Source: an uncultured bacterium
GTDB lineage: Bacteria; Planctomycetota; UBA1135; GCA-002686595
DNA length: 64,000 bases
Assembly: GCA_938075305.1 (NCBI GenBank)
Contig: CALJGV010000004.1
Span: 1 to 64,000 of the forward strand
Direction: 5' to 3'
Part shown: positions 32,241 to 41,213 of the stretch, piece by piece
How the letters are laid out: each line of letters begins with the position of its first letter
Position numbering within the stretch: position 1 is the stretch's first letter
The notes under the pieces: model-generated
What the model was told of the DNA's origin: nothing
What the model saw: only the letters and a program-made list of their open reading frames with translations
Database searches by the model: none
Position numbers and translations under genes: made by a program

Positions 32241-34099
32241 TCTGCGTCGCCCTCGGGAAGGCTGGCTCGGGTCGTTGACCCGCCAGGAGCGGCGCCAGAG
32301 ACCGCCCCTGCGGGGTCCGCGCTCTCAGCGTGGACGATTTCGTACGAGTAGCCCTGCTCCGTGAGGAACAGCTGCCGCTTTTCGGAGAACTCCTGGTCCC
32401 GGGAGCCGAGGGTCACCACGGAGTAGAAGGTCGCCCCGCTCCCGTCCGACTTCGGCCGGAGCACCCTCCCGAGGCGCTGGGCTTCCTCTTGCCGTGAGCC
32501 GAACGTGCCGGAGACCTGGATGGCCACCGAGGCATCCGGCAGGTCCACCGCGAAGTTCCCGACCTTCGACAGGACAAGGAGTTCGATCTCCCCTTCCCGA
32601 AAGGCGTTGTAGAGCCGCTCGCGCTCCGCGTTGGCCGTGCGCCCGGTCAGCAGCGGCGCGTCGAGCTCCTTGGCGATGGCGCGAAGTTGGTCGAGGTACT
32701 GGCCGATGACCAGGATGCGTTCCCCGGTGTGTCGCTGGACCAGGTCCTTGAGGATCGGGTGCTTGGCCTTGTTCTCGGAGGCGAGACGGAATTGCTGGCG
32801 CGACGGCGCCGAGGCGTAGGCGCGCCGATCCTCGTCCGAGAAGGGCACCCGCACCTCCACGCAGCGGGCCTCCGCGATGAACCCCTGGCCCTCCAGCACC
32901 TTCCACGGCACGTCGTAGCGCTTGGGCCCGATGAGGCAGAAGACCTCTTCCTCCTTGCTGTCTTCACGCACCAAGGTCGCGGTGAGGCCCAGACGACGCC
33001 GAGCCTGCAGTTCCGCGGTGACGCGGAAGATCGGCGCGGGCAGCAGGTGCACCTCGTCGTAGACCACCAGGCCCCAGTTCTGGGACCGGAAGATCTCGAA
33101 GTGTTCGAACTCGCCGTCCTTCGACCGGCGCCAGGTCATCATCTGATAGGTGCTGATGGTCACCGGGCGGAGGTCCTTGGTTTCCCCCGTGTATTCGCCC
33201 ACGTCTTCGGGCCTCAGCTCGGTCTTGTCGAGCAGCTCCTCGCGCCACTGGCGCACGGCGACCGTGTTGGTGGTGAGCACAAGGGTCTTGGCTCCCACGA
33301 GGCTCATCACCGCCATTCCAGTGACCGTCTTCCCCGCACCGCAGGGGAGGACCACGACGCCACTCCCCCCCATGACCGTCCCGCCGGCATGGAACGCCTC
33401 GGCCGCGCCACGCTGGTAGTCCCGCAGGGCAAACGGCTTGCCACCCAGGGTCACCTCCTTGAGCTGGATCTCGAGGGGGTCTCCGTCCAGATAGCCCCCC
33501 CGATCGTCCACCGGATAGCCAATACGGATCAGGCGTTGCTTCAGGTCGCCCCGGCCGGTGCCGGTGACGAAGGCCCGGCGGCCTCCCGGGCCATCCGCGA
33601 CCTCACAGAGGGCCGCCACCGCCTTGTGCTCCAGTACCTCGTCGAGCAAGCCGTCCTGTCCCCCGACCAGCTCGAAGTCCGCGGGACCATCGGAAGCCCG
33701 CTCGATGCGCAGCAGGCCATATCGCTCGATCCAGCCGCGCACCTCATCCACGACTCCCGAGGGCACGGGGACGCACGCGAAGCGATAGAGGGCCTCCTCG
33801 ATCTCACTCGCCGTCACGCCCACGGCGGCCGCGTTCCACACGGACACCGGCGTCACGCGGTAGGTGTGGAGGTAGTCCGGGCTCTTCTCCAGTTCAGCGA
33901 AGACGCTGAGCGCGTCACGGGCCGCGGTGAAGAGAGGGTGCTCCTCGGTCAGGGGATTCCCGTCTCCGTCGCGCTCGGGGCGCCCGTCCGCACTGACCCG
34001 AGCCCGCACCGTGTGAAGCATCAGGGTTCGGTCGCTCTGCACGATCAGGGGATTCGTGGGCAGCGGCGCCGGGGGGCCGGGGTTCGTCTCGCCCGTCAT
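32237..34099 (-). CDS. XPB-type superfamily 2 DNA helicase
   Basis: A 620-residue helicase resembling eukaryotic and archaeal XPB (TFIIH subunit in eukaryotes). Motifs in order: the Q-like segment PFALRDYQRGAAEAF, Walker A LPCGAGKTVTGMAV, TLVLTTNTVAVRQW, the DEVH box YDEVHLLPAPIFR, motif III GLTATLVRED, motif V-type VLSKVGNFAVDLPDAS and motif VI QRLGRVLRPKSDGSG. The N-terminal 200 residues correspond to the damage-recognition/N-terminal region of bacterial XPBs. The start at 34099 was chosen because it overlaps the uvrA stop as ATGA. XPB unwinds or remodels DNA with 3-prime to 5-prime polarity in studied members. Co-expression with uvrA suggests action in nucleotide excision repair. Confidence 0.92.
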   Translation of the reverse strand: MTGETNPGPPAPLPTNPLIVQSDRTLMLHTVRARVSADGRPERDGDGNPLTEEHPLFTAARDALSVFAELEKSPDYLHTYRVTPVSVWNAAAVGVTASEIEEALYRFACVPVPSGVVDEVRGWIERYGLLRIERASDGPADFELVGGQDGLLDEVLEHKAVAALCEVADGPGGRRAFVTGTGRGDLKQRLIRIGYPVDDRGGYLDGDPLEIQLKEVTLGGKPFALRDYQRGAAEAFHAGGTVMGGSGVVVLPCGAGKTVTGMAVMSLVGAKTLVLTTNTVAVRQWREELLDKTELRPEDVGEYTGETKDLRPVTISTYQMMTWRRSKDGEFEHFEIFRSQNWGLVVYDEVHLLPAPIFRVTAELQARRRLGLTATLVREDSKEEEVFCLIGPKRYDVPWKVLEGQGFIAEARCVEVRVPFSDEDRRAYASAPSRQQFRLASENKAKHPILKDLVQRHTGERILVIGQYLDQLRAIAKELDAPLLTGRTANAERERLYNAFREGEIELLVLSKVGNFAVDLPDASVAIQVSGTFGSRQEEAQRLGRVLRPKSDGSGATFYSVVTLGSRDQEFSEKRQLFLTEQGYSYEIVHAESADPAGAVSGAAPGGSTTRASLPEGDAE

Positions 34100-37000
34100 C
34101 TGGACTGCCTCCGCTTCTTGACGGCGGAATCGCCGCCGCCGTGGGCTGCCTGGGCCTTGGTCCCACTGACCGCGCCCTTGCCGCTCGCCTTCCTGGCCGG
34201 CGCCTTCTTGGCGCGACTCGGCGCCTTGGCCCCTGCCCGCCCCCCGGCGACAGCCCGCCCCGTCCGCTTCCCGCGTGCCGCACCCCGCCCCTCGCCGCGG
34301 CCGGGCGTCCCGTCGCCCGACAGGAGCCAGCGACCCGTGACCGAGTCGGCGTCCCCTGCGAGCTCCTCCGGCGTCCCCGTCGCGATGATCTGCCCCCCAG
34401 CCTCGCCGCCCTCCGGGCCGAGCTCCACGAGTCGGTCGCACACCTCAAGGAGCTCGGTGTGATGCTCGATCACCACCACCGCGTTCCCCCGGCGGACCAG
34501 CCTCCCGAGGCAGCGAGCCAGGTGCTCCACATCCGTGGCCGCGAGCCCGGTGCTCGGTTCGTCGAGCACGAGGACGCTGCGTTGCGCGACGCCCGAAGGG
34601 GAGTCGGCGCGCCACAGCTCCGAGGCCAGCTTGATCCGCTGCGCTTCGCCACCGGAGAGCGTCGTGGACGACTGCCCCAGGGACATGTAGCCGAGGCCCA
34701 CCTCGTGCAAGGTCGACAGGATCCGCCGCAGCGCGGGGGCGGCCGCGAAGAACTCGAGGGCCTCGTCGACGCTCATGGCGAGGACATCAGCGATGGAGCG
34801 GCCGCGATAACGGACCTCCAGCACCTCGGGCTGATACCTCGACCCATCGCACTCCTCGCAGGTGAGCCAGAGGTCGGAGAGGAACTGCATCTCCACCAGG
34901 GTCGCACCGCGGCCGTCGCAGCCCGCGCAGCGCCCCTTGGTGGAATTGAAGGAGAAGTTGGAGGGGGTGAAGCCCTTCATCCTCGCCTCCGGAGTCTTCG
35001 CGAAGAGCTCCCTCAGGTGAGGCATGAGCTCCACGTAGGTCGCCGGGACGCTGTGCGGCGTCCTCCCGATGGGCGAGGCGTCCACCACCGCGAGGCGCGT
35101 GCCCTCGGGCACCGAGGCGCTCTTCCAGCGGCCTCCTGCCGACTCCCCCCGTATCGCGGGGACCAGAGCGTCGAGCACCAGGGTGCTCTTGCCGCTCCCC
35201 GAGGGGCCACAGACGCCGAGCAGCTCACCGAAGCGCACCTCCAGGTCCACGCCACGCAGGTTGTGCTCCCGGGCCCCCTTGAGCTGAACGGACGCATCGT
35301 CGACGCCGAACGCCGCCACGAACGCCTCCCGCCGCGCGGCCTCGATCTCGGCGTCCTCCCCCGCGGCGTCCTCCGCCAGAATGGACCCCAGGTCCACCTC
35401 GCCTCGCAGGTATCGCCCGGTTCCAGAGGTGGGGTGCTCGCGGACCTCCGCCGGCGTCCCTGCGACCACGACCTCGCCCCCGAGCACCCCGGCGCCAGGC
35501 CCCATGTCGACGATGTAATCCGCGCGCCCCATGAGCTCTGCGTCGTGCTCCACCACCAGCACCGTGTTCCCCGCGTCCCGCAGGTCCTCCAGGGCCCCCG
35601 CCAGCTGGTCGATGTCCCTGGGGTGCAGGCCCACCGTGGGCTCATCCAGGACATAGCAGACCCCGACGAGCTCGGAGCCCAGGCTCGCCGAGAGCCGAAC
35701 GCGGCGCGCCTCCCCACCCGAGAGCGTGGCGGTCGATCGGTCGAGGGTGAGGTAGCCGAGCCCGACCCGCTCCAGCAGGGCGAGGCGCGACCGGAGCTCC
35801 GCGAGCACCTGCTCCATGGCCACCGCCGCCGACTTGCGTAGCTTCAGCCCCCCGAGCCAGCCCAGACTCGCCTCGACCGTCATCCCGAGGACCTGCGGAA
35901 TGCGCTTCCGACCCACCAGGACGCTCCTGAACTCAGGCGCGAGCCGCTCCCCGGCGCATGCCGGACAGGTCTGACGGGTCATCACGCGCTCGAGGATGCC
36001 GGCCCACTCAGGGTCATCGGTCTTCGCGTGCCAGGCGTCGATGTGTCCACAGAGGCCGTTCCACTCCGAGGTGTACTCCTGATCGAAGTCGAAGTTCCTC
36101 ATCTGCTTGGAGACGTGCACCTCGTAGCTCGCCCGAGCCCCTACACCCCTCAACAGGAGTGCCTGGTGCTTCGCGCTCAGCTTCTCGAGGGGCTTGTCGA
36201 GGTTCACCCGATGGGACCGCGCGACCGTGCGCAGCAGCGTCTCGTAGTACCCCTTGCCCTTCACCAGGTAACGGCCAAGCTTCCCGCCGATGGCGCCGTC
36301 CGCGAGCGGCCGCGTCGGATCCGTGATCAGCTTCTCGGGGTCCGCGCGGAAGATAGAGCCCAGCCCGTCACAGCTAGGGCACGCACCGACGTGGGTGTTG
36401 AAGGAGAAGTGCCGCGGCTCGAGCTTGGCGGCGAGCTGGAAGCCACAGCTGGTGCACGCGCCGTGGGTGCTGTACTCGATCCGGTCCCCGCCCTTCACGA
36501 GCACCGAGACCCGCCCATGGGAAGCGGCAGCCGCCTGCTCCACGGCATCGGCGATCCGTGCCCTCGAGGCCGTGGAGAAGCTCACCCGGTCGACCACCAG
36601 GTCCACCGCCTCCGCCTCGTCAAAGGGGAGCTCCTCCGCGTCCAGTCGGTGCTCCTCACCGTCGATCATGGCCCGCACGAAGCCCGCCGAGGTCCAGCTG
36701 GGGACGAGCGCGCGCATCCTGTCGCCGGTGGACTCCGCGCTCGCGCCCATCCTCACGGAGTGCCCGAGAACCGGCGCCAGGATCCAGCCCTTCGGCTTCC
36801 CCGGCAGCTCCGCCGTGGCCTTCAGGATCTCCCGGGTCACCTTGCCCGGATCCGCTGGACGCAGCGGCTCCCCGTGGTCGGGGCAGCGCGCCTCACCAGC
36901 TCGCGCGAAGAGCACGCGGAGCTGGTCGTGGATCTCGGTGGTCGTCGCCACCGTCGACCGGGGATGGCCGCGGACGGTCGAGGCCTCGACCGCCACCGAC

Positions 37001-40000
37001 GGGCCGAGCCCCTCAATCCGCTCCACAGGCGGCTTGTCCTTGGTCCCAAGGAACTGCCGCGCGTAGGTGGAGAGTGACTCCACGAACCGCCTGCGCCCCT
37101 CCGTGTAGATGGTGTCCAGCGCGAGGGACGACTTCCCGGAGCCGGAGGGCCCCGTGACAACCGTCAGGGATCCCCGCGGGATGGAGACGTTGACGCCCTT
37201 GAGGTTGTGGGTGCGAGCCCCCTCCACCACGAGTTCGGTGGGCTGCCGCACGCCCCGCGAGCGCGGCAGCGGGCGGGTCTTGAGGCGGCGCCGATCCGTG
37301 AGCTCTCGCAGCGCAGCCCCCGTGGGGGTGTCTTGCTTCGACATCTCCTCGGGGCTCCCGTGACCCAGCACCTGGCCGCCGCCCTCGCCTCCGGCGGGGC
37401 CGAGGTCGATGAGGTGGTCCGCCGCCTGGATCAGCTCGAGGTTGTGTTCGATGACGAGGACGGTGTGTCCCTTGTCCACCAGCCGCTGCAGCGCCCCCAC
37501 CAGCCGGCCCACGTCCTCCATGTGCAGCCCGGTGGTGGGCTCATCGAGGAGGAAGAGCGTGTGCCCGCTGGGGCGCTTCGAGAGGTGGGTCACCAGCTTG
37601 ATGCGCTGGGCCTCCCCGCCCGAGAGCGTCGGCGACGGCTGGCCGAGCGTGAGGTACCCGAGCCCCACGTCCATCATCAGCCCGAGGGGACGACGCAGGA
37701 GCGGGTGGTCCTCGAAGAGCTCGTGAGCCTCCTCGACGGTCATGGCGAGCACGTCCGCGATGGAGCGCTCCCGATAACGCACGTCCAGGGTCTCTTCCTG
37801 GAAGCGGCGGCCTCCGCACTCCTCGCAGGGCACGGTGACGGGGCTCAGGAACTGGAGCTCCATCACCTTCACCCCGGCGCCGAGGCACTCCTCGCAGCGG
37901 CCACCGGCCACGTTGAAGCTGAAGCGTGACTTGGTGTAGCCCCGCATCTTGGCCTCGGCGAGGCTTGCGAAGAGCTCCCGAATCGGACCCAGGATCTTGG
38001 TGTAGGTGGCTGGATTCGATCGCGGCGTGCGCCCGATGGGCGACGCCGTGATCGAGATCATCTCGTCCACGTGCTCGAGCCCCTTGATCGCGTCGTGGGC
38101 TCCAGGATCGGGCGTCTCTCGTTCGAGGTGGCGAAGCACTGCCCGCTTGAGGGTGCGCTCCACCAAGGTGGACTTGCCCGAGCCGGACACCCCCGTCACC
38201 GCCGTGAGCGTCCCGAGGGGGATCCTCGCGTCGACGCCCTTGAGATTGAAGGCCCTGGCCCCCTTCACCTCGAGGAAGTTGCCGGTGCCTGACCGTCGCA
38301 CCTCGGGCGCCGGGATCTTGATCTCCCCGCGGAGGAGCCGACCGGTCGGGGTGTCGACGCCAGACCGAGCGACCTCGGACGGCGGCCCGGAGGCGACGAT
38401 CTCCCCCCCACGGCTCCCGGCGGAGGGCCCGACGTCGATGAGCCAGTCGGCGCTCCGCAGGGTGGACTCGTCGTGCTCCACGATGACCACGCTGTTGCCC
38501 GCGTCCCTGAGGTTCGCGAGGGCGCCGAGCAGCCGATCATGGTCACGGGCGTGCAGCCCGATGGACGGCTCATCCAGCACGTAGAGGACCCCCTGGAGAC
38601 CGGCACCCAACTGGGCCGCCAGTCGGATCCGCTGGGCCTCGCCACCGGACAGAGTGTCCGCGCCGCGGTCCAGGGTCAGATAGCCCAGACCCACGTCAAC
38701 GAGGAAGCGGGCGCGGCGCTCGATCTCGAGGAGGAGGTCCCGGGCGATGCGCCCCTGCCGCTTGCTGAGCTCTGCTCCCTGGAGCCGCTCCACAAGCTCG
38801 CAGACGGGACCCGACGTGAGCTCGGCGAACCTCAGCCCGCCGAATCGCACGTGGCGGGCGAACAGGTTGATCCGCGATCCGCTGCACTCGGGGCAAACCT
38901 GCTCCGAGAGGAACCGCTCCACCATCTTCTTGCGAGAGCCCTTGGCCAGGGCCCGACGGAGGTTGCCCAGGACCCCGTGGAACACCCGGTTCCAGCTTCC
39001 CTGGCCGCGGGAGCGCTGACCGTTCCACTTGAAGGCGTCCCGATAACGCCGCTCCCCCGTGCCCTCCAGGACCAGGCTGCGCGCCTCCCGTGACATCTCC
39101 GACCAGGGGGTGTCCAGGTCGAAGCCCGCCGACTCGCCCACCCGGCCCAGGAACTCGAAGTCGACGTTCGGGAAGAGCAGCCCGTTGCCCGCGGCCTTGG
39201 TCACCGCCAGGGCTCCCTCCCGGATGGTGAGGGAGGGGTCCTTCACCACGGCAGCCTCCGAGGGTGCCTTCAGGACGCCGAGCCCGTCACAGGCTCCGCA
39301 CGCTCCGTGGGGAGAGTTGAACGAGAACAGCCGGGGCTCGAGCTCTGGGAGCTCCCGCCCCGTCTCCGGACAGACGCGCTGGGTGGACCACGTCCGCTCG
39401 TCCGTCTCCCCGATGGCGACGACCTCGCCGCCGCCCAGGTCGAGCGCCTGCTCCACGGCGTCCCGCAAACGCCCGGGCTCCTTCGCGTCGGGTTTGAGCC
39501 GGTCGACGATCACCTCGACCGTGTGGCGCTTGTACCGCTCGAGCTCCGGGGCTTCTTCGAGGCGGACGATCTCGCCGTCCACCCGTGCTCGCACGAAGCC
39601 CCGGCGCTGGAGGTCCTGGAAGAGCGCGCGGAACGACCCCTTGCGGTCCTTGATCAGCGGAGCGGCCACCACCAGCTTCCGTCCGGCATGGGCAGCGAGC
39701 AGCTCCTGCACCACCGCCTCGGGCGTGCGCGATTCCACCGGCAGGTCACACCAGGGGCTGTGCGCCACGCCCGCCCGGGCGTACAGCACGCGTAGGTGGT
39801 CCACCACCTCCGTGAGCGTGCCGACCGTCGAGCGGTTCCCACGCGCGATGCTCTTCTGGTCCACCGCGATCGCGGGAGAGAGGCCCTCGATCGAGTCGAT
39901 GTCTGGCTTCTGGAGGCCGCCCAGGAACTGGCGCGCGTAGGCGGACAGGGTCTCCAGGAAGCGCCGCTGCCCCTCCCGAAACAGGGTGTCGAAGGCGAGG

Positions 40001-40158
40001 GAGGACTTGCCTGACCCGGACACCCCGGTGACCGCGACGAGCGCGCCCCTCGGAAGGGACACGTCCACCGAGCGGAGGTTGTTCTGCCGGGCTCCGCGGA
40101 TGACGATCTCGCCAGCGTCTGACCCTGCGGTCGAGGTTGCTTGCTTGCGAGGAGACAT
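34096..40158 (-). CDS. uvrA: Double-length excinuclease ABC subunit A (tandem UvrA fusion)
   Basis: UvrA finds bulky DNA lesions and hands them to UvrB. This protein has 2020 residues, twice the usual 950, and is two UvrA copies in tandem. There are four Walker A loops of GxSGSGKS type near residues 45, 659, 1003 and 1654, and four LSGGEA signature plus LDEP sets. Each copy has the insertion and zinc-finger layout. In copy 1 the first zinc site reads CPETG instead of CPxCG and so keeps three of four Cys; the other three CxxC pairs sites are complete. A basic, Lys/Ala-rich tail of about 55 residues ends the protein. Long UvrAs are known in Chlamydia and appear in other PVC bacteria. The gene overlaps xpb (ATGA). 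A weak -10-like TATCCT lies at 40266-40271. Confidence 0.95.
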   Translation of the reverse strand: MSPRKQATSTAGSDAGEIVIRGARQNNLRSVDVSLPRGALVAVTGVSGSGKSSLAFDTLFREGQRRFLETLSAYARQFLGGLQKPDIDSIEGLSPAIAVDQKSIARGNRSTVGTLTEVVDHLRVLYARAGVAHSPWCDLPVESRTPEAVVQELLAAHAGRKLVVAAPLIKDRKGSFRALFQDLQRRGFVRARVDGEIVRLEEAPELERYKRHTVEVIVDRLKPDAKEPGRLRDAVEQALDLGGGEVVAIGETDERTWSTQRVCPETGRELPELEPRLFSFNSPHGACGACDGLGVLKAPSEAAVVKDPSLTIREGALAVTKAAGNGLLFPNVDFEFLGRVGESAGFDLDTPWSEMSREARSLVLEGTGERRYRDAFKWNGQRSRGQGSWNRVFHGVLGNLRRALAKGSRKKMVERFLSEQVCPECSGSRINLFARHVRFGGLRFAELTSGPVCELVERLQGAELSKRQGRIARDLLLEIERRARFLVDVGLGYLTLDRGADTLSGGEAQRIRLAAQLGAGLQGVLYVLDEPSIGLHARDHDRLLGALANLRDAGNSVVIVEHDESTLRSADWLIDVGPSAGSRGGEIVASGPPSEVARSGVDTPTGRLLRGEIKIPAPEVRRSGTGNFLEVKGARAFNLKGVDARIPLGTLTAVTGVSGSGKSTLVERTLKRAVLRHLERETPDPGAHDAIKGLEHVDEMISITASPIGRTPRSNPATYTKILGPIRELFASLAEAKMRGYTKSRFSFNVAGGRCEECLGAGVKVMELQFLSPVTVPCEECGGRRFQEETLDVRYRERSIADVLAMTVEEAHELFEDHPLLRRPLGLMMDVGLGYLTLGQPSPTLSGGEAQRIKLVTHLSKRPSGHTLFLLDEPTTGLHMEDVGRLVGALQRLVDKGHTVLVIEHNLELIQAADHLIDLGPAGGEGGGQVLGHGSPEEMSKQDTPTGAALRELTDRRRLKTRPLPRSRGVRQPTELVVEGARTHNLKGVNVSIPRGSLTVVTGPSGSGKSSLALDTIYTEGRRRFVESLSTYARQFLGTKDKPPVERIEGLGPSVAVEASTVRGHPRSTVATTTEIHDQLRVLFARAGEARCPDHGEPLRPADPGKVTREILKATAELPGKPKGWILAPVLGHSVRMGASAESTGDRMRALVPSWTSAGFVRAMIDGEEHRLDAEELPFDEAEAVDLVVDRVSFSTASRARIADAVEQAAAASHGRVSVLVKGGDRIEYSTHGACTSCGFQLAAKLEPRHFSFNTHVGACPSCDGLGSIFRADPEKLITDPTRPLADGAIGGKLGRYLVKGKGYYETLLRTVARSHRVNLDKPLEKLSAKHQALLLRGVGARASYEVHVSKQMRNFDFDQEYTSEWNGLCGHIDAWHAKTDDPEWAGILERVMTRQTCPACAGERLAPEFRSVLVGRKRIPQVLGMTVEASLGWLGGLKLRKSAAVAMEQVLAELRSRLALLERVGLGYLTLDRSTATLSGGEARRVRLSASLGSELVGVCYVLDEPTVGLHPRDIDQLAGALEDLRDAGNTVLVVEHDAELMGRADYIVDMGPGAGVLGGEVVVAGTPAEVREHPTSGTGRYLRGEVDLGSILAEDAAGEDAEIEAARREAFVAAFGVDDASVQLKGAREHNLRGVDLEVRFGELLGVCGPSGSGKSTLVLDALVPAIRGESAGGRWKSASVPEGTRLAVVDASPIGRTPHSVPATYVELMPHLRELFAKTPEARMKGFTPSNFSFNSTKGRCAGCDGRGATLVEMQFLSDLWLTCEECDGSRYQPEVLEVRYRGRSIADVLAMSVDEALEFFAAAPALRRILSTLHEVGLGYMSLGQSSTTLSGGEAQRIKLASELWRADSPSGVAQRSVLVLDEPSTGLAATDVEHLARCLGRLVRRGNAVVVIEHHTELLEVCDRLVELGPEGGEAGGQIIATGTPEELAGDADSVTGRWLLSGDGTPGRGEGRGAARGKRTGRAVAGGRAGAKAPSRAKKAPARKASGKGAVSGTKAQAAHGGGDSAVKKRRQSR

Positions 40159-40343
40159 GGACAGAGAGGCGAGATCTTTGGCGGCGGCAGCAGAGCGCGG
40201 CGGCGGCCGGCGACGGGCCGCGGAACCGCCTCCCGAGACTTGTCCCGGCGGCTTTCAAGCCGATCAGGATACCAGCCGAGGCTGGGGGCACCAGCCGCGG
40301 GTCTCCGGCGAAATGCCGCAGGCAGGGCCAGAAGGCCCCAGGG

Positions 40344-40391
40344 AACAAAACGGACGGGTCCCGGCCGCCCGAAGGGAGCCAGGACCCGTCC
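40344..40391 (-). terminator. Rho-independent terminator after peroxiredoxin gene
   Basis: On the minus strand a perfect 10-bp stem GGACGGGTCC/GGACCCGTCC (40382-40391 with 40352-40361) is followed directly by GTTTTGTT, the only hairpin with a real T-tract that I found in the window. A second hairpin (40401-40422) lies between it and the stop codon at 40437. Confidence 0.7.
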
Positions 40392-40436
40392 TTTGAGGCG
40401 GCTCGCCCCCTGGGGGCCGAGCGCGCTCCGACCCGA

Positions 40437-41036
40437 TCAGAGCGAGGAGGCGTGCTCCTGGAGGTACGACTTGACGCCCTCGGGGGTGGCCTGCATGCCG
40501 GCCTTGCCGGGCTGCCAGTTGGCCGGGCAGACCTCGCCGTTGGTCTCGTGGAACTGGAGCGCATCGACCATACGGACGAGCTCGTCCATGCTGCGGCCGA
40601 GGGGAAGGTTGTTGTGGGTGGCGCTCTGCACCACGCCGTCCTTGTCGATGAGGAACGTGGCGCGGTAGCTGAAGCCCGAGGCCTCGTGGACCACGTCGAA
40701 GGCCTCGGAGACCTTCTTCGAGTCGTCCGCGATGAGTGCGTACTGAAGCGCGCCGATGCCGCCGTCGTTGATGTCGGTGTCACGCCACTTGGCGTGGGTC
40801 TCAGCGTCGTCCATGCTGACCCCGAGGATGACCGTGTTCTTGTCCGCGAGCTCGGCGCACTTGTGATCGAGCGCGATCAGCTCCGACGGGCAGACGAAGG
40901 TGAAGTCCTTCGGATAGAAGACGAGCGCGACGTACTTGCCCGCGTAGTCGGAGAGGCTGATCTCCTTGGTGGTGCCGTCGGGCATGACGGCGGGCGCGGT
41001 GAAGGCGGGAGCTTTCTTGTTGATGAGCGAAGCCAT
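40437..41036 (-). CDS. Typical 2-Cys peroxiredoxin (AhpC/Prx family)
   Basis: A 199-residue cytoplasmic thiol peroxidase that reduces hydrogen peroxide and organic peroxides. The peroxidatic Cys is in FYPKDFTFVCPSE (residues about 41-53), with the conserved Pro and Thr before it and Arg in SYRATFLIDKDG. The resolving Cys lies in GEVCPANW near residue 170, as in typical 2-Cys enzymes, followed by a helical tail (PEGVKSYLQEHASS). No AhpF or thioredoxin gene is nearby, so the reductant is unknown. It is a single-gene unit with its own promoter-like element and terminator. Confidence 0.95.
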   Translation of the reverse strand: MASLINKKAPAFTAPAVMPDGTTKEISLSDYAGKYVALVFYPKDFTFVCPSELIALDHKCAELADKNTVILGVSMDDAETHAKWRDTDINDGGIGALQYALIADDSKKVSEAFDVVHEASGFSYRATFLIDKDGVVQSATHNNLPLGRSMDELVRMVDALQFHETNGEVCPANWQPGKAGMQATPEGVKSYLQEHASSL

Positions 41037-41065
41037 GACTTGTGTCTGGGTTGGATCGGAGGTCC

Positions 41066-41088
41066 TCCTCCGGAGGAACTCCTAGGAG
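41066..41088. promoter_or_regulatory. Twin palindromes in the peroxiredoxin leader
   Basis: Two perfect palindromes, TCCTCCGGAGGA (41066-41077) and CTCCTAGGAG (41079-41088), lie one base apart between the putative promoter and the peroxiredoxin start. They could be an operator for a redox regulator or RNA hairpins masking translation. Direct evidence is symmetry only. Confidence 0.35.
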
Positions 41089-41115
41089 GGTCCCGGCGGA
41101 AGCACGAGGCGCGCT

Positions 41116-41143
41116 ATTCTGCGCCAGGCGAACGCAGTCTCAA
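41116..41143 (-). promoter_or_regulatory. Sigma70-like promoter of peroxiredoxin gene
   Basis: On the minus strand TTGAGA (-35, 41138-41143) and CAGAAT (-10, 41116-41121) are 16 bases apart, with 5/6 and 4/6 matches to consensus. The leader would be about 70 bases. Confidence 0.4.
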
Positions 41144-41213
41144 GTCGCAGAGGCGGGGAATGTGGCCACCGACAGCCTCGGCTTATCGCTGTCATCGCCC
41201 CTGTGGCCCCGGA

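Noticed and set aside
40159..40436. Possible small RNA or REP element in the GC-rich gap before uvrA
   Set aside because: The hairpins there fit the peroxiredoxin terminator and a neighbouring stem. No second copy or promoter arrangement supports an RNA gene.
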